Part shown: in pieces, positions 9,084 through 18,202 of the stretch
Layout of the letters: each line of letters begins with the position of its first letter
Position numbering within the stretch: position 1 is the first letter of the stretch
DNA from: Kaistia adipata DSM 17808
GTDB lineage: Bacteria > Pseudomonadota > Alphaproteobacteria > Rhizobiales > Kaistiaceae
DNA length: 64,000 nucleotides
Assembly: GCF_000423225.1 (NCBI RefSeq)
Contig: NZ_KE383991.1
Coordinates: 196,217 to 260,216 of the forward strand
Direction of reading: 5' to 3'
Program-made: the position numbers and the translations under genes
The notes under the pieces: model-generated
Told to the model about the DNA's origin: nothing
What the model saw: the letters and a program-made list of their open reading frames with translations, nothing else
Databases searched by the model: none

Positions 9084-12000
9084 TCACTGCTGCTGCGGCG
9101 GCTGCGGCGGCTCCTGCGGCTGCAGCTTCTCCATCTGCTGACGCATCCGGTTCGGCAGACGCTGCGACGCGTTGTCCTCCTGCGGCGGCGGCTTCACGCA
9201 CTGGCCACGACGCAGCACCGTGCCCTCCGGACAATCCGGCCCCTTGCGCTGCGGCTTCGACTGACGATCGGGCGGCGGCTGGCGCTGCGGCTGGACGTCG
9301 ACGCAACGGCCGTTGCGCAGGCGCTGGTCCGGGCCGCACTCGATCGGCGCCGGCCGCGCCGGGCGATCCGGCTGCGTCGCCTGGGTCGGCACGCAGCGGC
9401 CACGCCGCAGTACTGTTCCCTCGGCGCAGTCCGGCGCCTTGCGTTGCGGCTCGGCGTCGCGCTTCGGCGGCGGCTGCCGCTGCGGCGGCACGTCGACGCA
9501 GCGGCCGTTGCGCAGGCGCTGGTCCGGACCGCACTGGACAGGCGCCGGCCGGGTCGGACGATCCGGCTGCGTCGCCTCGGTGGGCACGCAGCGGCCGCGC
9601 CGCATCGTCGTGCCATCGGGACAGTCGCGCGGCGGCGGGCGGCGGGCATCGACGCAGACGCCGTCGACCAGGCGCTGGCCGCGACGGCATTGCGTCGGGC
9701 CCGGCCCCGGTTCCACCGGAGGCGTGACGACCGGCGGCGTCACGACGGGGGGTACGACCGGAGGCACGACGGCCGGCACGCAGCGTCCGTCCTGACGGAC
9801 CTCGCCCTCGGCGCAGGGCTGGGCGACGATCGGCCGGCAGCGGCCATTCTCGGCACGCTCCTGCCCGCGCGGGCACGGCCGCGGCGGCACGCAACGGCCC
9901 TTGTCGTCGCGCATCATCGGCGGACGGCATTCACCCTGCGGCGGTACGCAGCGACCGTTGTCGTCACGCACCATCGGCGGACGGCACTCACCCTGCGGCG
10001 GTACGCAGCGGCCGTTGTCGTCACGCACCATCGGCGGGCGGCATTCGCCCTGCGGCGGTACGCAGCGGCCGTTGTCGTCGCGCACCATCGGCGGACGGCA
10101 ACCCTGCGGCGGCACGCAGCGGCCACGGTCGTCGCGCACCATCGGCGGGCGGCAGTCCTGCGGCGGTACGCAGCGGCCATAGCTGTCCAGCGTCATCGGC
10201 GGACGGCAGTCCAGCGGCGGCACGCAACGGCCGCGATGATCGCGCACCATCGGCGGACGGCACCATTGCGACGGCACGCAGCGGCCATCCGGCGTCATGA
10301 ACAGGTCCGGCGGACAGCGCGGCGGCAGGCACTGGCCCCGCACGAAGATCTCGTCGCGCGGGCAGCCGCAATAGCCGTTCGGCAGGCGCACCATGTCGGG
10401 CGGGCAGCGCCAGGGAATGCAGCGGCCGTTGACGAAGGTCTCGTAGCGATCGCAGACGATCGGCGGCGGCAGGCAGGCGCCATTGATGCGGATCATGTCC
10501 GGCGGACAGCCGATGGCGACGCAATAGCCATCGCGGAACCGGGTTCCCGGCGGGCAGCTCGGCGGCAACAGGCAGGTGTCGCCGACCAGATAGGTGCCGA
10601 TGGGGCAGCCGATCACCACCGGCGGCGGAGGCGGCAGCGGCTGCGCGACACGCGGCGGCGGGGGTGGCGGCGGCGGAGGCGGCGCGGCGGCCCGGCGCGG
10701 CGCCACGCAGGGCAACGTCGCAATCGCGCCCATGTGGCCGGCATCGGCACTCTCGCCCGGCTGATCGTCATAGTCGATGAACCAGCTCGCGGTCGGCGGC
10801 GCATTGGCCGGCTGGACGAGCTGGGTGTCATTGCCCTGCAGCCCCTCGACCGGTTCGGTCGACGGCGCATCGCCGAGTAATTGCGAACCGGTGGACCAGA
10901 GCGTCACGGCGCAGGCGTTCGGCAGCATCCGCCCATTACCGTCATAGCCGCGCCCGAGCGCGACGCCGCCATTGGCGTTCTCGTATTCGGGCAACAGGCC
11001 GATCGCGTAGTCCTCGGCGACCGGAATCCAAAGACCCGGCTCGGCATCCGGTCGCGGCTTCGGCTTGAAACGGAGGACGCGGCTGCTGCCGCCCTCCGCG
11101 ACATTGCGGAGATCATAGGCGCCGGTCGGCGGCGCACGCTCGGCCGCGTAGAGCAGGCCGCGATTGTCGAACGCGATGGAGGCGATCTCGATTCCGGGCT
11201 GCAGCGTCTCCACCGCGACCTCGAACCGCGCGTCCGCCGCGAAACCGCCGCCGGGCTGGATGCCGACGGACCAGATCTCCGGCCCGGCGGCGACCGAGTA
11301 GTAGAGCCGGTTGTTGCGCACCGCGAGGGCGAACACCAGCCGCTCCGGGGCGGCGTAGCCCCACGTCGCCGGCTGCTCGGTGTCGAAGGCAGAGCTGGCG
11401 ATATCGACATTGACCGCCGCCCACGGCACTTCCGGCAGGCCGCTCTGCGCCCGACCGGTGATGCCATGGTCGTAGACGCCACGCTCGGTGCCGTCGAGGG
11501 TGAAGCGATGGATCATCCCGGAGGCGCGGTCGGCCACGAAGAGCTGCTGGCTCTCCGGGTCATAGGCCAGGCCGCCGAGCGCGGCGGCGGCGTTGACGCC
11601 CTCGTCGCCGACATCGGCGAACAGCGTGACCTGCCCCGTCGTGCCGTCGACGCGCCAGACCGAGCCCGGACCGCCATCGGGGCCGAACTGGTTGGGAATG
11701 AAGGCGGCGCCGGAAAGCCCATGCAGCAGGCGCTTCATCGGTTCGCCCGAGGCGCCGGGAAGGCCGATCGACAGGCCGTAGGCCGAGGTCGCGGCGAGAT
11801 AGATCGACGGCGCCGGCGCATCGTCAAGCGCGACGCCGAACACCTGGCCGACCTGGCCCGCGGTCACGGTGAAGGGATTGGGCGCGTCGGTCAGCGCCCC
11901 CTGGGCGCCGAGGCGCGAGAGATCGACGACCCTGGCGGCGGGCCCATCCGGAGGAAGGACGAGATAGTCGAGCGGATCGGCGCCGGCCGGCGTCTGGCCC

Positions 12001-12212
12001 TCGGCCGCGCCGGAGAAGCCGGTGACAACAGCGTCCTCGGGACCGACGATCGCCTGCTGCGCCTCGGCGCGCGGCGATCCGAAAGCCGCCGCGCCGAGCA
12101 GCGCCGCGGCGAGCAGCCGCCAGCGCCAGTCTGGCGCTCGCCTAGCCGGCAGCGTTGCCGAACCCTGCCCTGCTCCCGGGGCCTCACCCCGCCCACCCGC
12201 GCGAATCCGCAT
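9084..12212 (-). CDS. Large secreted protein: propeller-like N-terminal part plus 22 cysteine-bracketed repeats
   Basis: The start at 12212 is set by a very strong ribosome binding site (AGGAGGAA, 5 bases upstream), giving 1042 residues. A signal peptide follows (hydrophobic LLAAALLGAAAFGS, cleavage likely after AEAQ). Residues about 60-480 look like a beta-propeller or NHL-type fold, with strands such as GGLAYDPESQQLFVAD and WSVGIQPGGG. After a polyproline stretch near residue 515, 22 units of the form C-x9 to x11-C follow, commonly ending in NGRCVPP, with a central block of seven near-identical units beginning CRPPM. Pro/Gln-rich linkers separate the last units. The family is not one I can name. 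Paired cysteines and export suggest a disulfide-rich surface or matrix protein. The promoter region is shared with the divergent HAD gene. Confidence 0.75.
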   Translation of the reverse strand: MRIRAGGRGEAPGAGQGSATLPARRAPDWRWRLLAAALLGAAAFGSPRAEAQQAIVGPEDAVVTGFSGAAEGQTPAGADPLDYLVLPPDGPAARVVDLSRLGAQGALTDAPNPFTVTAGQVGQVFGVALDDAPAPSIYLAATSAYGLSIGLPGASGEPMKRLLHGLSGAAFIPNQFGPDGGPGSVWRVDGTTGQVTLFADVGDEGVNAAAALGGLAYDPESQQLFVADRASGMIHRFTLDGTERGVYDHGITGRAQSGLPEVPWAAVNVDIASSAFDTEQPATWGYAAPERLVFALAVRNNRLYYSVAAGPEIWSVGIQPGGGFAADARFEVAVETLQPGIEIASIAFDNRGLLYAAERAPPTGAYDLRNVAEGGSSRVLRFKPKPRPDAEPGLWIPVAEDYAIGLLPEYENANGGVALGRGYDGNGRMLPNACAVTLWSTGSQLLGDAPSTEPVEGLQGNDTQLVQPANAPPTASWFIDYDDQPGESADAGHMGAIATLPCVAPRRAAAPPPPPPPPPPRVAQPLPPPPPVVIGCPIGTYLVGDTCLLPPSCPPGTRFRDGYCVAIGCPPDMIRINGACLPPPIVCDRYETFVNGRCIPWRCPPDMVRLPNGYCGCPRDEIFVRGQCLPPRCPPDLFMTPDGRCVPSQWCRPPMVRDHRGRCVPPLDCRPPMTLDSYGRCVPPQDCRPPMVRDDRGRCVPPQGCRPPMVRDDNGRCVPPQGECRPPMVRDDNGRCVPPQGECRPPMVRDDNGRCVPPQGECRPPMMRDDKGRCVPPRPCPRGQERAENGRCRPIVAQPCAEGEVRQDGRCVPAVVPPVVPPVVTPPVVTPPVEPGPGPTQCRRGQRLVDGVCVDARRPPPRDCPDGTTMRRGRCVPTEATQPDRPTRPAPVQCGPDQRLRNGRCVDVPPQRQPPPKRDAEPQRKAPDCAEGTVLRRGRCVPTQATQPDRPARPAPIECGPDQRLRNGRCVDVQPQRQPPPDRQSKPQRKGPDCPEGTVLRRGQCVKPPPQEDNASQRLPNRMRQQMEKLQPQEPPQPPQQQ
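9881..10262. repeat. Tandem in-frame coding repeat, seven units of about 57-60 bp
   Basis: Seven consecutive copies encode CRPPM(V/T/M)-x-D-x-x-GRCVPP units. Three adjacent copies (coding RDDNGRC) are nearly identical in DNA and others differ by a few bases, which points to recent amplification by slippage or unequal recombination. The repeat lies entirely inside the cysteine-rich gene on the minus strand. Confidence 0.85.
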
Positions 12213-12373
12213 CTCGTTCCTCCTGGAACTTCTTCCCGTGCGAGAGTCGCGGCAAGGCGAAACCAGAAGAGCCGCAATCCTGAACACGAAGCGAGCTGTT
12301 CTTCCTCGCCGAAACCTAGCGCAGCGCAAATGTTCCGGCCAGCATGATCAATCCGTCGACATACGAAATTGTC

Positions 12374-12417
12374 AGTGATCGCCATCACAACGTCATGAAG
12401 TTGCTGAAGCTCATGAC
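12374..12417. promoter_or_regulatory. Two dyads in the divergent promoter: CRP/FNR-type site and a second inverted repeat
   Basis: AGTGA-TCGCCA-TCACA at 12374-12389 matches the CRP half-site spacing (TGTGA-N6-TCACA) at nine of ten positions. Just downstream, GTCATGA (12392-12398) and TCATGAC (12411-12417) form a perfect 7-bp inverted repeat with a 12-base spacer. Both lie between the cysteine-rich protein gene and the HAD gene, so either could be the target. Binding is inferred. Confidence 0.45.
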
Positions 12418-12446
12418 ATGATCGACGAAACGCGGGAAACGGCAGT

Positions 12447-13079
12447 ATGAACGAGATCAGGCACATCGTCTTCGACATCGGTAACGTCCTGTTGCGCTGG
12501 GAACCCGAGATCCCGTATCGCCGGCTCATCCCGGACGACGCCGCGCGCCGCCATTTCCTCCGTGAGATCTGCAGCGGCGACTGGAACAAGGAGCAGGATC
12601 GCGGGCGCAGCTGGCCCGACGCCGAGGCGGCGCTAATCGCGCGCTTCCCAGAGCACGAGCCGCTGATCCGTGCCTGGCGCGCCAACTGGCACGAGATGAT
12701 CCCCGGCTCGCTCGACGAGACACCGGATATCCTCGACGCGCTGGTGGCGGAGGGACGCGACGTCACCGCGCTGACCAACTTCGCCAGCGACACCTTCGTC
12801 GAGGCGGTGGAGCGCTTTCCCTATCTCCGGCTGTTTCGCGGCATCACCGTCTCCGGCGACATCGGCCTCATCAAGCCCGAGCCGGAAATCTACCGGCTGC
12901 ACGCCGAGACGTTCGGGCTGACGCCGGCGGCAACCCTGTTCTTCGACGACACCGCCGTGAATGTCGAAGCGGCGCGCCAAGCGGGCTGGCAGGCGGAGCT
13001 TTTCGTCGACGCGGCGACAATGCGCGCCGACCTCGCCCGCCACGGCCTCGGCCGCGCGGCCGCCGCCGGCCTGCCCTAG
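12447..13079 (+). CDS. HAD-superfamily hydrolase (subfamily IA, YihX-like)
   Basis: The 210-residue protein has a HAD core: nucleophile aspartate in VFDIGNVLL near residue 10, motif II threonine in ALTNF, motif III lysine in LIKPEPEIY, and motif IV aspartates in LFFDDTAVN. The second aspartate of the usual DxD is glycine here (DIG), as in the YihX group of sugar-phosphate phosphatases and in dehalogenase-like members. An alpha-helical cap lies between residues 20 and 90. Substrate is unknown; a small phosphorylated metabolite is likely. It is divergent from the cysteine-repeat gene. Confidence 0.82.
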   Translation: MNEIRHIVFDIGNVLLRWEPEIPYRRLIPDDAARRHFLREICSGDWNKEQDRGRSWPDAEAALIARFPEHEPLIRAWRANWHEMIPGSLDETPDILDALVAEGRDVTALTNFASDTFVEAVERFPYLRLFRGITVSGDIGLIKPEPEIYRLHAETFGLTPAATLFFDDTAVNVEAARQAGWQAELFVDAATMRADLARHGLGRAAAAGLP

Positions 13080-13108
13080 CCCAATTTGATTTCCGAGAAG
13101 CCCGGGGC

Positions 13109-13144
13109 TTGACGCTCGCGCCATCACGTAACATTTATTGTTAC
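13109..13144 (+). promoter_or_regulatory. Rrf2 promoter with palindromic operator directly before the ATG
   Basis: TTGACG (13109-13114) fits a -35 element. ATTTAT (13133-13138), 18 bases on, fits a -10. The 17-bp sequence GTAACA-TTTAT-TGTTAC (13128-13144) is a perfect 6-bp dyad overlapping that -10 and ending one base before the Rrf2 ATG. No ribosome binding site is visible, and transcription would start at or next to the ATG. Autoregulation by the Rrf2 protein is inferred. Confidence 0.6.
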
Positions 13145-13606
13145 ATGAGACACGACAGCAGACTATCGGGCGTGCTGCACGTCCTGCTCCACATGATCGA
13201 GGCCGGCGAGCCGATCACCTCCGAGCGCCTCGCGGCGATGATGTCGACCAACCCGGTCGTCGTCCGCCGCACCATGGCCGGCCTCCGGGAGGCCGGCTTC
13301 GTCCGCTCGGAAAAGGGCCATGGCGGCGGCTGGACGATCGCCTGCGATCCCGCCGCCGTGACGATCGACGACATCTACGCCGCGATCGGTTCGCCCGCGG
13401 TCTTCGCGCTCGGCCACCGCTCGGACAACCCGGCCTGCCTCGTCGAGCAGGCCGTCAACGCCTCGCTCGAGGCCGCCTTCGAGGAGGCCGAGCAGTTGCT
13501 GATGAAGCGGCTCGGCACCGTCACGCTGGCGACGCTCGCGGCCGATTTCCATGCCCGCTACCGGGCCCGCAAGGCAACCATGAAGGACATCAGCCATGAT
13601 GTATGA
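13145..13606 (+). CDS. Rrf2-family transcriptional regulator
   Basis: The 153-residue protein has an Rrf2 winged helix: LSGVLHVLLHM, the recognition region TNPVVVRRTMAGLREAGFV, and the wing KGHGGGWTIA. The three clustered cysteines that hold an iron-sulfur cluster in IscR-type members are absent; only one cysteine (residue about 98, in NPACLV) lies in the sensor region, resembling the YwnA-like group. The ATG at 13145 is preferred because the Rrf2 domain starts there. Its stop overlaps the start of the next gene by 11 bases, so the reductase is its likely partner and target. A single-cysteine thiol switch is possible but not shown. Confidence 0.9.
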   Translation: MRHDSRLSGVLHVLLHMIEAGEPITSERLAAMMSTNPVVVRRTMAGLREAGFVRSEKGHGGGWTIACDPAAVTIDDIYAAIGSPAVFALGHRSDNPACLVEQAVNASLEAAFEEAEQLLMKRLGTVTLATLAADFHARYRARKATMKDISHDV

Positions 13607-14501
13607 CGCCATCGTCGTCGGCGGCAGCTATGCCGGCCTTTCGGCCGCGATGCAGCTCGCCCGCGCCGGACGCGCCGTCTGCGTGATCGACAGCGGCAGC
13701 CCCAGGAACCGCTTCGCTAGCGCCTCGCACGGCTTTTTCGGCCAGGACGGCGCCGCGCCCCGCGCCATGATCCTGCAGGGTCGCGAGAAGCTCGCCGCCT
13801 ATCCGACCGTCCATTTCGTCGACGATCGCGCCACCGAGGCCGTCGCGACGGAGGCCGGCTTCTCGCTGCGCCTCGAATCCGGCAACACCCGCGAAGGCGC
13901 CAAGCTGGTTCTCGCCTTCGGCCTGATCGACGACCTGCCCGAGATCCCGGGCCTCGCCGGCAAATGGGGCCAGTCGGTGCTGCACTGCCCGTACTGCCAC
14001 GGCTACGAGTTCAAGGGGCAGCGGCTCGGCGTCCTCAACGTCATGGAGAATTCGGCGCACCAGGCGCTGATGATCCCGGACTGGGGTCCGACCACCTTCT
14101 TCCTGAACGGCGGCGCGATGCCCGATCCCGAAACGGTAGAGAAGCTGCGCCGGCGGGTGGCCACGATCGAGCCGGGCCGCGTCGTGGCGCTCGAGGGCGA
14201 CACGACCCTGACGGGCGTGCGCCTGGAGGATGGGCGCGTGGTCGAGCTCGACGCGCTCTTCACGGCGTCGCGGACGCGTATGGCCTGCCCGATCGCCGAA
14301 CAGCTCGGCTGCGCCTTCGACGAGGGCATGCTGGGGCCGGTGATCCGGGTCGACGGCAAGCAGATGACGACAGTGCCAGGCGTCTACGCGGCCGGCGACA
14401 TCGCGCGCCAGATGCACAACGCCACCTTCGCCTCGGCCGACGGCGTCATGGCGGGAACGGCGGCGCACCAGGCGCTGGTCTTCGAGCCGCTGGCGGCCTG
14501 A
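13596..14501 (+). CDS. Thioredoxin-reductase-like FAD/NAD(P) oxidoreductase
   Basis: The 301-residue flavoprotein has the FAD-binding GxGxxG-like VVGGSYAGLSAAMQLARAG at the N-terminus, the redox pair HCPYCHGYE near residue 130, and the C-terminal FAD motif YAAGDIAR. This is the thioredoxin reductase/AhpF fold, close to the short bacterial ferredoxin-thioredoxin-reductase-like and gliotoxin-reductase-like enzymes. A second Rossmann motif for NADPH is not clear (LGVLNVMENSAHQ), so the electron donor may not be NADPH. It overlaps the Rrf2 gene and is very probably cotranscribed with it, suggesting a redox-responsive unit. An in-frame ATG follows three bases after the first. Confidence 0.87.
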   Translation: MMYDAIVVGGSYAGLSAAMQLARAGRAVCVIDSGSPRNRFASASHGFFGQDGAAPRAMILQGREKLAAYPTVHFVDDRATEAVATEAGFSLRLESGNTREGAKLVLAFGLIDDLPEIPGLAGKWGQSVLHCPYCHGYEFKGQRLGVLNVMENSAHQALMIPDWGPTTFFLNGGAMPDPETVEKLRRRVATIEPGRVVALEGDTTLTGVRLEDGRVVELDALFTASRTRMACPIAEQLGCAFDEGMLGPVIRVDGKQMTTVPGVYAAGDIARQMHNATFASADGVMAGTAAHQALVFEPLAA

Positions 14502-14555
14502 GGCGCGCCAGCGGGGAAACAGGACACCGCGGGGCCGGAGCCCCGCGGCGTCGGC

Positions 14556-15755
<1,200 letters not shown>

Positions 15756-15770
15756 TTAACCAATTGTAAC
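15756..15770 (-). promoter_or_regulatory. Possible CtrA box upstream of ccrM
   Basis: The sequence TTAA-CCAATTG-TAAC resembles the CtrA site TTAA-N7-TTAA with one half degenerate. It is about 75 bases upstream of the ccrM ATG. ccrM is a direct CtrA target in Caulobacter. No GANTC site is visible between the two divergent genes. The match is imperfect, so confidence is low. Confidence 0.35.
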
Positions 15771-15880
15771 CGCGCCGGATTGCACGTTTTTTTGGTCATC
15801 CGACATCGTTTTGCCGAAACTCTTGGGTTATGGTTTCGGCCCGAAAAGGCCCGGCGCCGGGCTCCTTGATCGAGGCTGAC

Positions 15881-17326
15881 ATGATCCGCGGTTTTCTTGC
15901 CCTGCCGGCTGCGCTGGCGCTTCTCTGCGCATCGAGCGCCGCCGTGCTCGCCGACGATGTGATGCTGGTGATCGATGCTTCGGCATCCATGGCCGGCAAG
16001 CTCGGCCGCGACCGCAAGATCGACCTGGTCGCGGAAAGCATCGAGGCGGCGGTCACCGACTTCCCGACCGAGGCCCGCATCGGCCTTCTGGCCTTCGGCG
16101 CCAAGAGCAAGACGAGCTGCACCGACGCCGCCGTGGTGACGAAGCCGCAGCGGAACGGCAACGAGGCGGTCACCACCGCGGCCGCCAAGCTGACGCCGCG
16201 CGGCAAGGCGCCGCTCGCCGTCGCCGTCGAGCGCGCCGCCAATGCGATCAACTATCGCAGCGAGCGCGCCACGGTCATCGTCTTCGTCGACAAGGTCGAG
16301 GCCTGCGACGCCAATCCCTGCGTGCTGGCGGAATCGCTCGCGACCCGCGCCAAGGACCTGACGGTCGAGGTGATCGGCCTCGGTCTCGACGAAAAGGAGA
16401 TCGAGCAGGTCGCCTGCCTCGCCGACAAGACCGGCGGCAAGTTCATCAACGCCAAGGACGGCACCGACGTCGCCGGCGGCCTCGCCGCGGCGCTCGCCTC
16501 CGCCAAGGCGCCGCCGCCCAACCTGCCCTCGGCCAGCCTCGACGCGCCGGAGAAGGTCATGCAGTCGGCCGTGTTCGAGATCGGCTATGACGGCCCGAAG
16601 CTGAAGGGCGACCGCCTGCAGGTCGTCTGGCCGGGATTGCCACCGGGATCGGAAATCCGCAGCGCGCTCGTCACCAAGGACGGCAAGAAGCGCAAGCTGC
16701 GGGCGCCGGCCGAGGCCGGCGTCTACGAACTGCGCTACTACCACCCCAAGCTCAACGTCGTGCTCGCCGCGCGGCCGATCGAGGTCGACGTCAAGCCGGT
16801 CACCGTCGGCGTGGCCGAGCGGATCGGCGCCGGTGCGCCGCTGACCGTGAACTGGACGGGCCCCGCCGCGGCCAAGGACGAACTGCAGATCGCGCCGCTC
16901 GACGCGGCGCCGGCCATCAAGCTCGCCTCGCTCCCCGTCAACAAGGACGGCCGCGCCCTGACCTTCATCGCGCCGACCACGCCCGGCCGCTACGAGGCCC
17001 GCTATCTCTCGGGCGAAGACGGCGCCATCGCCGCCAAGACGGCCTTCACGGTCGATCCGCCCTCCGCCTCGATCCGCGGCCCCGAGACGGCGAAGGCCGG
17101 CAGCCGCATCGCGGTCGACTGGACCGGCCCCGGCGCGCGCTTCGACGACGTCGTCATCGCCCGCGCCGGCATGGATGCCAGCGACCACCTGACCATGGCG
17201 CGCATCCGGCCCGACCGCTCGACGGTCCATATCGAGGTGCCGCGCGAGGCCGGCCAGTACGAACTGCGCTACATCGCCGGCGACGGCAAGGCGATCTTCG
17301 CCCGCGCGCCGATCCGGGTGCGCTGA
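15881..17326 (+). CDS. Secreted von Willebrand factor A protein with three C-terminal beta repeats
   Basis: The 481-residue product has a signal peptide (FLALPAALALLCASSAAVLA) and then a vWA domain with the metal-binding DASASM motif (MIDAS) at about residue 31 and a second conserved stretch IVFVDKVEACDANPC. Residues about 225-480 hold three related units of about 75-90 residues, each with a W-(T/P)-G-P/L start and a Y-E-(L/A)-R-Y end, a pattern like immunoglobulin-type modules. The start at 15881 has a GAGG site; an in-frame GTG or ATG upstream would add a non-hydrophobic extension. Such proteins bind ligands or assemble complexes in the periplasm. The partner is unknown. Confidence 0.8.
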   Translation: MIRGFLALPAALALLCASSAAVLADDVMLVIDASASMAGKLGRDRKIDLVAESIEAAVTDFPTEARIGLLAFGAKSKTSCTDAAVVTKPQRNGNEAVTTAAAKLTPRGKAPLAVAVERAANAINYRSERATVIVFVDKVEACDANPCVLAESLATRAKDLTVEVIGLGLDEKEIEQVACLADKTGGKFINAKDGTDVAGGLAAALASAKAPPPNLPSASLDAPEKVMQSAVFEIGYDGPKLKGDRLQVVWPGLPPGSEIRSALVTKDGKKRKLRAPAEAGVYELRYYHPKLNVVLAARPIEVDVKPVTVGVAERIGAGAPLTVNWTGPAAAKDELQIAPLDAAPAIKLASLPVNKDGRALTFIAPTTPGRYEARYLSGEDGAIAAKTAFTVDPPSASIRGPETAKAGSRIAVDWTGPGARFDDVVIARAGMDASDHLTMARIRPDRSTVHIEVPREAGQYELRYIAGDGKAIFARAPIRVR

Positions 17327-17505
17327 GCCGCGCGCCGGACGCGCGCCCGAGACAGGCGGGCGGCAATCTGATAGAGAGCCGCCTGGCTTGCGGAAACGGC
17401 CGCCGTCGGCGCCCGGCTCCGCCTCATCCCTTCCCCGCATCGTCCCGCCTCCGGAATCGCCCGCGACGCGCCGGGGCCATGCCCAGACTGATCGGAAAGT
17501 CCTCC

Positions 17506-18186
17506 ATGCTCGTGCTCTTCGATTGCGACGGTGTGCTCGTCGATTCCGAAATCATCTCCTCCCGCGTCGACAGCGAGCGGCTCACCGCCATCGGCTACGA
17601 CATCTCGGTCGAGGAGATGTCGCACCGCTTCGCCGGCCTGACCTGGGAGCGCGCCGCCAAGCTGATCGAGGCGGATCTCGGCTATTCGCTGCCCGAGAAC
17701 TTCCATGACGAGACCAATGCGGAGCTCGACCGGCGCCTCGCCAAGGACCTGCAGATCATCCCCGGCGTGCAGGAGATGCTCGACAAGCTCGACTACCAGC
17801 GCTGCATCTGCTCGAACTCCTCGCCCGAGCGGCTCAAGATCTCGCTGACCAAGACCGAGCTCTACGACCGTTTCCGGCCCTACATCTTCTCGGCTGTCGC
17901 CGTCCGCAACAAGCAGCCGAAGCCGGCGCCCGACGTCTACCTGCACGGCGCGGCCGAGTTCGGCGTCGACCCCAAGGATTGCATCGTCATCGAGGACTCG
18001 ACGCACGGCATCCACGCCGGCCGCGCCGCCGGCATGCGCGTCATCGGCTTCACCGGCGGCTCGCATTCCTGGCCCGGCCATGCCGATGCGCTGACCGCCG
18101 CCGGCGCCATCACGGTGATCAACCGCATGGCGGACCTGCCGGCCACCATCGAGGCGCTGGCCGCCTGGAATCCCGAGGACGTCTGA
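17506..18186 (+). CDS. HAD-superfamily hydrolase (beta-phosphoglucomutase/phosphoglycolate phosphatase type)
   Basis: The 226-residue protein shows all HAD motifs: FDCDGVLVDSE at the N-terminus, CSNSSPERLK (motif II), KPAPDVYLHGA (motif III lysine), and VIEDSTHGIHAGRAAGM (motif IV). The helical cap lies between motif I and II. This pattern is that of subfamily IA phosphatases acting on sugar phosphates or phosphoglycolate. The start at 17506 is chosen for the GGAAAG site six bases upstream; an in-frame ATG at 17479 would add nine residues. It is followed at 16 bases by bioY and could share a transcript with it. Confidence 0.85.
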   Translation: MLVLFDCDGVLVDSEIISSRVDSERLTAIGYDISVEEMSHRFAGLTWERAAKLIEADLGYSLPENFHDETNAELDRRLAKDLQIIPGVQEMLDKLDYQRCICSNSSPERLKISLTKTELYDRFRPYIFSAVAVRNKQPKPAPDVYLHGAAEFGVDPKDCIVIEDSTHGIHAGRAAGMRVIGFTGGSHSWPGHADALTAAGAITVINRMADLPATIEALAAWNPEDV

Positions 18187-18202
18187 GCGACGGGAGCCTG
18201 AC

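Noticed and set aside
9881-10262. CRISPR-like look of evenly spaced repeats
   Set aside because: The repeats have no unique spacers, run without gaps and lie in frame in a coding region.
18187-18202. A BioR operator (TTATMKATAA type) before bioY
   Set aside because: No such sequence is present in the short gap before the gene.
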